The notes below the pieces were generated by a model. It did not search any database. It had not been told where the DNA came from and saw only the letters and a list, made by a program, of their open reading frames with translations. The translations under genes and the position numbers were made by a program. From Paenibacillus doosanensis (GTDB lineage Bacteria > Bacillota > Bacilli > Paenibacillales > NBRC-103111), in the NCBI RefSeq assembly GCF_025060755.1, contig NZ_JANYUY010000040.1, positions 1 through 64,000 of the forward strand: DNA of 64,000 nt. Direction: 5' to 3'. This document shows positions 7,414-15,300 of the stretch, one piece after another. Each line of letters begins with the position of its first letter. Positions within the stretch are counted from its first letter, which is position 1.

Positions 7414-8871
7414 ATGGAAACTTTAACGCAGCTTATTTCCGAACTTGTCGATCGTAAAAGCGCCGTATTTACCGAGGTCAGCGACCGCATATGGGAATTC
7501 GCCGAAACCCGGTTTGAGGAAGCGCAATCCGCTGAGCTGCTGGAGCAAACATTGCGCAGCGAAGGATTCGAGGTCGAGCGCGGCGTCGCCGGACTAGATA
7601 CCGGCTTTATCGCCAGCTTCGGCAGCGGCGCTCCGGTCATCGCGATATTGGGCGAATACGACGCTTTGGCCGGGCTCAGCCAACAAGCCGGCAGCGCGGA
7701 CTACTCGCCGATAACGCAAGGCGGCAGCGGACACGGCTGCGGGCATAATCTGCTCGGCGGAGGCGCCTTAACGGCGGCCGTCGCCGTCAAAGACTACATG
7801 CGGCGGCACGGTATCGCCGGCACGGTGCGCTACTACGGCTGTCCCGCCGAGGAAAGCGGCTACGGCAAAACGTATATGGCCCGCGAAGGCTTGTTCCGCG
7901 ACGTCGACGCGGCGTTCTCCTGGCATCCCGGCCCGGTGAACGCCGTCATGCACGGCTCCTCGAACGCCGTCATTCATGCGACGTTTCACTTCCGGGGGCG
8001 CAGCTCTCATGCCGCCGCATCGCCGCATCTCGGACGCAGCGCGCTCGACGCGGTGGAGCTCATGAACGTAGGCGTCAATTATATGCGCGAGCATATGATC
8101 AGCGAAGCCCGGGTGCACTATGCCATTACGAACAGCGGCGGCTTGGCCCCGAATGTCGTACAGCCTGAAGCGGAAGTCACTTATTTGATCCGCGCCCCCA
8201 GAACCTCGCAAGTACGCGAGCTGTACGCCCGCGTACAAGATATCGCCCGCGGCGCGGCCTTAATGACGCAGACGCAGATGACCAGCCGTCTGGAGGGCGC
8301 CTGCGCCAACCTGATTCCGAACGCTGCGCTGGAGCGCGTAATGCACAAATATATGACGGAGCTGGGCGCCCCGGCCGCTACCGAGGAGGAAGTTCGCTTC
8401 GCCAAGGCGATCTACGATTCGACTTCCGCCGAGGATAAAGCGTCGGCCGCCGCGCAAATCGGCAAACAGCTGGCTGCCGAGCTCTCGGAACGGCCTATCG
8501 CTGAATTTATTGCGCCTTATGTGGAAAAACTGTCCACCATGGCCGCCTCCACCGATGTCGCCGACGTCAGCTGGAATGTTCCGACCGCTCAGTGCACCAC
8601 GGCGACATGGGCGTTCGGCACGCCGTTCCACACCTGGCAGGCCGTCGCTCAGGGACAATCGTCTTACGCTCATAAGGCGATGCTGCTCGCAGGCAAAGTA
8701 ATGGCCTGCGCCGCAATCGAAGCTCTGCAAAGCGCCGAGCTGCGCGCGCAAGCCAAAACCGAGCTGCTGGAGAGGCTGGACGGCGAGTCTTACGACTGCC
8801 TCGTGCCATCCGACTGCAGGCCGCCGCGGCTTGCCGAGCTGACCGAGACGGCAGCCCGTCTGTTCGCTTAA
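7414..8871 (+). CDS. M20-family amidohydrolase (AbgB-like)
   Basis: A 485-aa zinc-dependent amidohydrolase of the M20D branch (aminobenzoyl-glutamate hydrolase B / aminoacylase-like). Metal and catalytic motifs are EYDAL (81-85), SGHGCGHN (105-112), PAEESGYGK (145-153) and the H in the FSWHPGP segment. A lid/dimerisation domain is inserted around 190-300. There is no signal peptide, so it acts in the cytoplasm. It lies 55 bases after the MFS gene behind GGGAGG. The family cleaves N-acyl or N-aroyl amino acids and related amides. Being followed directly by L-serine dehydratase genes, it may release serine or a compound leading to serine. The substrate is inferred, not shown. Confidence 0.88.
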   Translation: METLTQLISELVDRKSAVFTEVSDRIWEFAETRFEEAQSAELLEQTLRSEGFEVERGVAGLDTGFIASFGSGAPVIAILGEYDALAGLSQQAGSADYSPITQGGSGHGCGHNLLGGGALTAAVAVKDYMRRHGIAGTVRYYGCPAEESGYGKTYMAREGLFRDVDAAFSWHPGPVNAVMHGSSNAVIHATFHFRGRSSHAAASPHLGRSALDAVELMNVGVNYMREHMISEARVHYAITNSGGLAPNVVQPEAEVTYLIRAPRTSQVRELYARVQDIARGAALMTQTQMTSRLEGACANLIPNAALERVMHKYMTELGAPAATEEEVRFAKAIYDSTSAEDKASAAAQIGKQLAAELSERPIAEFIAPYVEKLSTMAASTDVADVSWNVPTAQCTTATWAFGTPFHTWQAVAQGQSSYAHKAMLLAGKVMACAAIEALQSAELRAQAKTELLERLDGESYDCLVPSDCRPPRLAELTETAARLFA

Positions 8872-8911
8872 CGAAAATCAAATTCTTCTTATGTTTCGGA
8901 GACGATGACTC

Positions 8912-9583
8912 ATGCGATTTAAAGATGTCTTTTCCATTATCGGTCCGGCGATGGTCGGACCTTCCAGCTCGCACACGGCGGGCGCCGCACGGATCGGCCG
9001 GGCGGCCCGTCAGCTGCTCGGAGAGCCTCCGGGACAGGCGCTCATTACGTTCTACGGCTCCTTCGCCGCAACCTATGCGGGGCACGGCACCGACCGCGCC
9101 ATCGTCGGCGGGCTGCTCGATTTCGCGCCTGACGATCCGCGGCTGCCGGATTCGCTCATCATCGCCGGGCAGCAGGGCATCCGCATCGCCTTCGAGCAGG
9201 GGAAAGGCTTGTATCCCCATCCGAATACGGCCAAGCTCGCATTATCGTGCCCGCTGAACCAAAAACAGCTGACGGCGGTAGGAACGTCGATCGGCGGAGG
9301 CAATATCGAAATCGTGGAGATTAACGGCTTCAGCGTGAAGATGACCGGCATTTATCCGACGCTGGTGCTGCGCCATTACGACTGGACCGGCGTCATCGCC
9401 GACATTACGCAGCTGCTCCGGCTTACCGGCACCAATATCGGCTATATGTCGGTCGACCGCAAAAGCCGCAGCGGCGACGCACTCACCGTCCTGGAGCTGG
9501 ACGGCGAGGTGCCGCCGGAGCTGATGGAGCAGCTGCGGCGGCTGCCCGCAGTCCAAACGATCCAGCTCGTCAATTTGCAATAA
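8912..9583 (+). CDS. sdaAB: L-serine dehydratase, beta subunit
   Basis: A 223-aa small subunit of the two-subunit, iron-sulfur-dependent L-serine deaminase, which turns L-serine into pyruvate and ammonia. The N-terminal half has the signature GPSSSHTAGAARIGR (about 17-31). The C-terminal 75 residues form an ACT domain (MTGIYPTLVLRHYDWTGVIA onward), a regulatory fold that often senses serine. The length is typical of the Bacillus-type beta subunit. GGAG precedes the start, and the alpha gene follows after 23 bases. This subunit is useless without the alpha subunit. Confidence 0.94.
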   Translation: MRFKDVFSIIGPAMVGPSSSHTAGAARIGRAARQLLGEPPGQALITFYGSFAATYAGHGTDRAIVGGLLDFAPDDPRLPDSLIIAGQQGIRIAFEQGKGLYPHPNTAKLALSCPLNQKQLTAVGTSIGGGNIEIVEINGFSVKMTGIYPTLVLRHYDWTGVIADITQLLRLTGTNIGYMSVDRKSRSGDALTVLELDGEVPPELMEQLRRLPAVQTIQLVNLQ

Positions 9584-9606
9584 ATGATAGATAGGAGGTC
9601 CTCATC

Positions 9607-10482
9607 ATGAATTTTCGTACCTTGCAAGAGCTGGCCTCCCTGTGCCAAGCCAGAGGGCTCGGCATCGGACCGTTAATGCTCGAAGAGCAGGCCGCCGAAT
9701 CCGGACGCGACGCCCGTCTGGAATTCGCCAAGATGGCCGATTACTACGCGGTGATGAAGGATGCCGTTCAGCGCGGGCTGCACGAGGACACGACCTCCCG
9801 CAGCGGCTTGACAGGGCTTGACGCCCAGCGGGTCATGGCCTACCGCGGCATGTCCGATCCCGCTCTCGGCGCCGATGCCAGCCTGGCGATGGCATACGCG
9901 CTCGCCGTCTCGGAGGTGAACGCCTCGATGGGCCGCATCATCGCCACGCCGACGGCCGGCTCCTGCGGCATCATCCCCGGCGTCTTCGTCAGCTGCCAGC
10001 AGCGCTTCGGCTGGAGCGACGAGCATATGACCTACGGCTTGTTCGCCGCGGGCGCCATCGGATATGTGATCGCCAATAACTCGTTCGTATCGGGAGCGGA
10101 AGGCGGCTGCCAAGCCGAGGTCGGCTCGGCCATCGGCATGGCAGCGGGTGCGCTGACCGAGCTGCGCGGCGGCACGCCCGCGCAAGCGGTGCACGCCGTA
10201 GGCCTCGCGCTCAAAAACTCGCTTGGGCTCATCTGCGATCCCGTCGGCGGGCTCGTCGAAATTCCCTGCATCGTACGCAACGGCTTCGGTGCGGTGACGG
10301 CGCTCGCCGCCGCCGACATGGCGCTGGCCGGAGTCCGCAGCGTCATCCCGTCCGACGAGGTGATCCAAGTCATGCTCGAGGTCGGCTCGGCCATGCCGGA
10401 GAAGCACCGCGAAACCGCCGGCGGCGGTTTGGCGCAGACGCCTACCGGCCGCCGAATCATGAGCGAGCTGAAGGGCAAATAG
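9607..10482 (+). CDS. sdaAA: L-serine dehydratase, alpha (iron-sulfur) subunit
   Basis: A 291-aa catalytic subunit that binds the [4Fe-4S] cluster where L-serine is dehydrated. The segment ATPTAGSCGIIPG (about 116-128) contains one cluster cysteine, GAEGGCQAE (about 163-171) another, and LICDPVGGLVEIPC (about 208-221) the remaining ones. The full length matches the split Bacillus type rather than the fused E. coli SdaA. TAGGAGG lies upstream. It is last in the MFS-M20-sda operon and is followed by a hairpin at 10519. The enzyme is expected to be oxygen-sensitive and cytoplasmic. Confidence 0.95.
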   Translation: MNFRTLQELASLCQARGLGIGPLMLEEQAAESGRDARLEFAKMADYYAVMKDAVQRGLHEDTTSRSGLTGLDAQRVMAYRGMSDPALGADASLAMAYALAVSEVNASMGRIIATPTAGSCGIIPGVFVSCQQRFGWSDEHMTYGLFAAGAIGYVIANNSFVSGAEGGCQAEVGSAIGMAAGALTELRGGTPAQAVHAVGLALKNSLGLICDPVGGLVEIPCIVRNGFGAVTALAAADMALAGVRSVIPSDEVIQVMLEVGSAMPEKHRETAGGGLAQTPTGRRIMSELKGK

Positions 10483-10518
10483 GCGAAGCCTCTTCCGGCT
10501 CCTCCCTGCAACGCAAAG

Positions 10519-10560
10519 AAGCAGATCGTCTCCCTTAGGGGAGCGGTCTGCTTATTTTGT
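10519..10560 (+). terminator. Terminator of the serine dehydratase operon
   Basis: An imperfect hairpin, aagcagatcgtctccc / ggggagcggtctgctt (10520-10554), is followed by attttgttt. It separates the plus-strand operon from the convergent transglutaminase gene and could serve both. Confidence 0.65.
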
Positions 10561-10615
10561 TTATTCGCGAAACTGCGGCTTATGTAATCCAATATATAGG
10601 TTTTCATAGATTCAT

Positions 10616-11419
10616 TTAATAGATTTGGGCGATGGTATAATCCGCCGAATCTTTGATCATCTCGGGGGCTTGTCCCTTTTGCACGCGGGCCGCATCATAC
10701 GTTGTGTCTATCGTGACCCATTGCCCGCTGTCCTGCAAATAAATTTGATTCCAGGCGTGATATACATCGGGAGCATCGGCGGCATATCCCATAACCAACC
10801 GGGTCGGAATGTGCTGGCTTCTGGCCATCGCCGCAAACAGCGCTGCATAGTCGTAGCAAATCCCTTCCGCCGTATCGTATACGATGTTCAGATCGGGGAG
10901 ATAGGCGGTTGTGACGGAACGGGCCTTCTCATTATCATACCGGATGGTATGCGTAATATAAGAATAGATCGCCTCCGCTTTCTCCTTATCCGTCAAGGCG
11001 TCTTCGGTCAGCTTCGCCGTCTCGGCGACGGCCCTCGTTTCTCCATTCCAGTCAACGAGCTGAATCGGCTGTAAAAACACTTCGTTTTCGTCGGCCATCT
11101 TAAGCTCTATGCTTTCTTGCCCGACGACTTTATATTGATTATCGCTTATGAACTGGGCGATCAGGACGTTATACACGCCGTTGCCCCATTGCAGCGGGTA
11201 ACGGGCTCCGTTCGCCAGATTGTAGTCGGATGTATCGTCGCCTTTCGTTATTCTAACGATGGCTTTCGTATCGGTCTTGCCGGTATAGCGAATCGTTATG
11301 ATTCCTTTATCCAGAGAGCTCCGGTCAATGACATAAGGTACGGCGGCGGCGTAAGCTGCCGTTGGCAGTGCCATCAGCATAACAGCGATGAACAGCATCG
11401 CCAGCTTCTTTTTGAACAT
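10616..11419 (-). CDS. Secreted transglutaminase-like (cysteine protease fold) protein
   Basis: A 267-aa exported protein. MFKKKLAMLFIAVMLMALP followed by TAAYAA is a signal peptide (1-25). A beta-rich domain follows (about 30-125), then a transglutaminase-core domain with Cys188 (AEGICYDY), His221 (VYHAWNQI) and Asp238 (WVTIDTTYD) in the expected triad order. I use the ATG at 11419, 8 bases after AAAGGAG. An open frame extends further upstream, but that stretch is the riboswitch. The fold may cross-link or cleave peptides at the cell wall. Its own promoter and a c-di-GMP riboswitch control it. The sortase and adhesin next door suggest a role in surface attachment. Confidence 0.88.
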   Translation of the reverse strand: MFKKKLAMLFIAVMLMALPTAAYAAAVPYVIDRSSLDKGIITIRYTGKTDTKAIVRITKGDDTSDYNLANGARYPLQWGNGVYNVLIAQFISDNQYKVVGQESIELKMADENEVFLQPIQLVDWNGETRAVAETAKLTEDALTDKEKAEAIYSYITHTIRYDNEKARSVTTAYLPDLNIVYDTAEGICYDYAALFAAMARSQHIPTRLVMGYAADAPDVYHAWNQIYLQDSGQWVTIDTTYDAARVQKGQAPEMIKDSADYTIAQIY

Positions 11420-11433
11420 AAAAAAGCTCTCCT

Positions 11434-11535
11434 TTCGGTAACTGGCTGCCAACTTAGCGAATATCGCTAAGGAAGGCCCTTTAGCTTTGCGTCTCCAGCT
11501 TTCGCTGGATTTGCCTTTATCGGTTGAAAGCACCG
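11434..11535 (-). promoter_or_regulatory. c-di-GMP-I (GEMM) riboswitch
   Basis: The minus strand reads the class I c-di-GMP aptamer: cggtg at 11531-11535, then ATAAAGGCAAA, the hairpin ccagcgaaagctgg with its GAAA tetraloop, GACGCAAAGC, AGGGCC, a second helix and a closing GTTACCG. The P1 3' strand runs straight into the AAAGGAG ribosome binding site of the transglutaminase gene with no intervening terminator. Control of translation initiation by c-di-GMP is therefore the simplest reading. Whether binding turns the gene on or off cannot be told by eye. Confidence 0.93.
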
Positions 11536-11557
11536 AAAAAATATTTAATATAGTAAA

Positions 11558-11563
11558 ATTATA
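11558..11563 (-). promoter_or_regulatory. Extended -10 promoter of the riboswitch transcript
   Basis: TGCTATAAT on the minus strand is an extended -10 element. It places the start of transcription about 15 bases before the aptamer. No clear -35 hexamer is seen. Confidence 0.6.
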
Positions 11564-11590
11564 GCATAGTTGCGCAGTAATGAATAGGCT

Positions 11591-12307
11591 TCACTGCTTC
11601 TCTATTAATGTTCCCTTAACCACAAGACGATGCGTCGGGTTTTCCATAGGATGACAGGTGAGCAGCGAAATTTCTTTATCTTTGCCGTTGCCCTTCAGTA
11701 CCCAGACATCCTCCGGGAGCACGTACAGCTTCTCTTGAACTTGATATCTGTACTTCTGCTTGCCCGTATCGACCTCGATTACATCTCCCTTATCCAATTC
11801 GTCCAGCCTGTTGAAATTTTTCCCGTACGTCAGGTTTCTATGGCCGGCGATGGCATAGTTCCCTACGGCTCCCGCCTTTCCCGTGCCTGCAATGCTGGCT
11901 GCGGAAAGCTTCAGGTGGCCGGGAGTCGCATCCGTTATTATCGGCAGCTTCAGATCGATCTTGTCGATGATCAAAATTCCTTCGACCTGCTCCTTAAGCA
12001 GCGCGTCCTGCAGAGCATCCGGCTCGTTCTCCGAAGATTGCGGCTGACGGCTCGCTTCCGTTTCGTCCGCCGGCGTTCCGTCTGTGGTCGCCGGAGCCGG
12101 AGCGATAACCGCGGATATCGGAACTGGGGCCGCCATAGGCTTCGTACTGGCCGTATCGTCCGCCTGATCGATCTGCTTCATCGTTTCCGTCCACTGCTTC
12201 AAAAGCTGCTGCTGCCGGTAAGTCTCGTAACGATCGCTCACCGTCGGGTACAAAAAAACGATGATTCCGAGGCAGATGCACAGCATGGGCAGCATTTTTT
12301 TGATCAT
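11591..12307 (-). CDS. Class D sortase
   Basis: A 238-aa membrane-anchored transpeptidase. One N-terminal membrane segment (about 4-21) is followed by a Pro/Ala/Thr-rich linker (50-100) and the sortase barrel (105-238). The catalytic residues are visible: His156 (IAGHRN), Cys218 (LLTCHP) and Arg227 (THRLVV). The LLTC form and overall size fit class D. It joins the threonine of an LPXTG-type signal to the cell wall outside the membrane. It lies 53 bases downstream of a large LPKTG protein on the same strand, behind GGAAAGGAGG, so that adhesin is very probably its dedicated substrate. Confidence 0.93.
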   Translation of the reverse strand: MIKKMLPMLCICLGIIVFLYPTVSDRYETYRQQQLLKQWTETMKQIDQADDTASTKPMAAPVPISAVIAPAPATTDGTPADETEASRQPQSSENEPDALQDALLKEQVEGILIIDKIDLKLPIITDATPGHLKLSAASIAGTGKAGAVGNYAIAGHRNLTYGKNFNRLDELDKGDVIEVDTGKQKYRYQVQEKLYVLPEDVWVLKGNGKDKEISLLTCHPMENPTHRLVVKGTLIEKQ

Positions 12308-12360
12308 CCGAGCCTCCTTTCCGGAAAGCCTGCGGTTGGTTACGCAATAGGCGTTGCTCG

Positions 12361-15300
12361 CTAGATGTTCTTAGTCAGCTTGCGCCGCAGCACCAATCCG
12401 ACAAGGATTAGGATAAGGCCTGCAATTTCAATGAAAACGGGACTTGCTTCGCCTGTTTTCGGAAGCGTTTCTTTCGGTTTCCCGTCCTCCGGCGGATTGC
12501 CGAGAGGGACTTTCTGATTCACTTCGATCGTGCCGGCCGTGTCGCTGCCATCCGGATTGTCCGGATTGTCCGAGTTTGCCGGATTGTCCGGTTGGACCGT
12601 CTCTTCCCCGCTATCCGGCTGCCCGGTCACCGACGGACCGCCCAAAGGCACTTTTACATTGCCGTCAATCGTGCTGCCCGGCTGCGACGGATTGGGATTG
12701 GCCGGATTTTCCTCCGCTGGCGTCGGCGTTGGCGTCGACGGTGTTGGCGATGACGACGAAGACGAGGACGACGATTTGCGGATTCTCAAGTTCGTTACCG
12801 TCAGCGAATAGTTATCCGACGTTTGAAGCGTCACCGGGTACTCCTTGGCATCAAGCACATATCCTGCCGGAGCCGCCGTTTCCTTCACTACGTATTCCCC
12901 TGCAGTCAGCTTATCGAAGACGATCATGCCGTTTGCATCCGTCGTTTTTGCGCCGACCGGGGTTAAACCTGTCCCTGTCTTAGCGTACAGCTCGAAGACC
13001 GCTCCGCTCAGCAGCAGATCGCTTCGCACCGAATCCGTCTTTTTCACCGTGATTGAGCTTTCCGCAACCGGCGTTGTCGGCGGATTAGACGTAACGTCCT
13101 TGTTATTCGTGACGGTGAATTGCGCGCTGCCCGACGTTTGAAGCGTCACCGGATATTCCTTGGCATCAAGCACATATCCTGCCGGGGCCGTCGTTTCCTT
13201 CACTACATATTCCCCTGCTGCCAGCTTATCGAAGACGATCGTGCCGCTCGCATCCGTCGTTTTCGCGCCCATCGAGGCTAAGCCGCTCTCCGTCTTCGCA
13301 TACAGCTCGAAGGTCGCTCCGCCGAGCAGCAGATCGGGTTGCTCCGAATCTACTTTTTTCACTGCGATCCAGCCGTCCGAAGCAGGATTCGTCGGCGGAT
13401 TAGGCGTAACGTCCTTATCGTTCGTAACGGTTAGCTGAACGTCGGCGGCGGTTTGAACCGTCACCGGATGCTCCTTGGAATCAAGCACATATCCTGCCGG
13501 GGCCGCCGTTTCTTTCACTACGTATTCCCCTGGCGCCAGCTTATCGAAGACGATGATCCCGCTTGCGTCCGTCGTTTTCACGCCGGCCGGGGTTAAACCT
13601 GTCCCCGTCTTCGCGTACAGCTCGAAGGTCGCTCCGGCGAGCAGCAGGCCGCTTTGCTCCGAATCTACTTTTTTCACCGTCAGCTTGCCGTCTGTGTCAG
13701 GCGGGTTAGGCTTAACGATCTTATCGTTGGCGATTGTCAGCTGATAGCCGTCCGCGGTTTGAATTTTCACCGGATATTCCCGAGAGTCGAGCGCATATCC
13801 CGCCGGGGCCGCCGTTTCCTTCAGCACATAATCCCCAGCCAGCAATTTCTTGAACACCGCCTCTCCGTTCGATCCGGTTGTCAACGTGCCGACCAGCAGC
13901 TGTTCCGAGCCGGTTTTACGGTATAGTTCGAATGTAGCTCCGGCGAGTTTAACCGCAGGGGCAGCTCCGTCTACTTTCGTCACGGTGAGAGTGCCTCTGA
14001 TGCCGCTAATCGTCCCCGAACCGCTGGTCACTCCGACCACGACGCTCGTTGACGTATCCTTCGTTACCGTAATTTCGTTGTTGCCGCTAAATGCGATTTT
14101 GTTGGATACGGTATCCTGGTCCTTGGCGACAATTAAAGATTGATATTCCAGAATCGCCGCCGTAGCGAGCTTCTTGAGGAAACTTAGCTCGAAGCTCTGC
14201 TTTCCGTCGTCATCCGTCTTGATTTCCAACGTGTAATCCTTATCCTTAACGAGCTCGGCCGCCTTGTTCACCGTGCCGTTAGCGTCCACTTTGGTCGTAA
14301 ACAGCTTGAACGTGCCAGGCAGCAGAAGCTGGTTGTCCGACGGCGTATCGATAATTTTGGCGTCGGTCACCGTTGACTGCGTGCGGTTGATAAGAACGGT
14401 CCAGTCGATTTTATCGCCGTTTTGCTTGCCGTTCTTGTTCACGTATTCGCCGCCGTTAGGGATGCTGACGGAAGCCGTCAAAGGATTCGATACCGGCGTA
14501 ACGCCGTCCAGCAAGCCGGCCGTATTGCTTACTTTATTATCAATAATTTTCCCGTCGAGGCTTGTCTTAAAGACAACATAGTACGGAGCCGAAATCGGCT
14601 TCTGGAACGTCACGGTCAGCTTATTGTTCTCGTCGACCGAGTAGTTGTAATACGTGCTGTCGACGACGGAGCCTAAAGACGGATTGCCGTTTGACGCGAT
14701 GTTCATCCCGTATACGGCAAGCGAGTCTGCGACCAGCTTCTGACCGGATTCAAGCGTATCTTCAACGACCGCTTCGGCCAGCGTCTTGCCGTTATAGTTC
14801 ACGCCGACCGTCCATGCAATCTGCTTCGACGACGCGTCGTAAACTCCGCTTTTAAGCCCGTTGTTTTTCGCTTCGTTCCGCGGATCGAACGTTGCGGTAA
14901 CCGTCTTCGTCTGTGCATTGGAAGCACTGTCGATCCAATCGACCACGGCCTCGTTCAGAAAATTTACCGCTCCGGCGCTGAGCCAGTCCATATTGAACTC
15001 GGTGTTGTAATAGATCGTCACCGGAGAGTTGATCGTCCGATGGAATGTAACGGCAAAGCCTTGATCCGGCGCTATGGCGGGATCTACCGTATAATCGGAA
15101 GGGCTCATCCGTTGGCCGCCTTCATACACGGTGAATGCTTCGGGAATAAACCGGAGTCCTTGATGAAGGAATTTATCCGTAACGACCACACCGCTCATCG
15201 TTTCGCTGTCGCGGTTGATCGCAATGCTCCAGGCTGCCGTTTTGGCCTTATAGTCGACCAGCCCGACGCCCTTGGCGATCACCACCTGATTAATGCCCCG

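Noticed and set aside
10616-11533. A 305-residue reading of the transglutaminase protein
   Set aside because: The first 38 codons are the c-di-GMP riboswitch. The start at 11419 has the ribosome binding site and gives a clean signal peptide.
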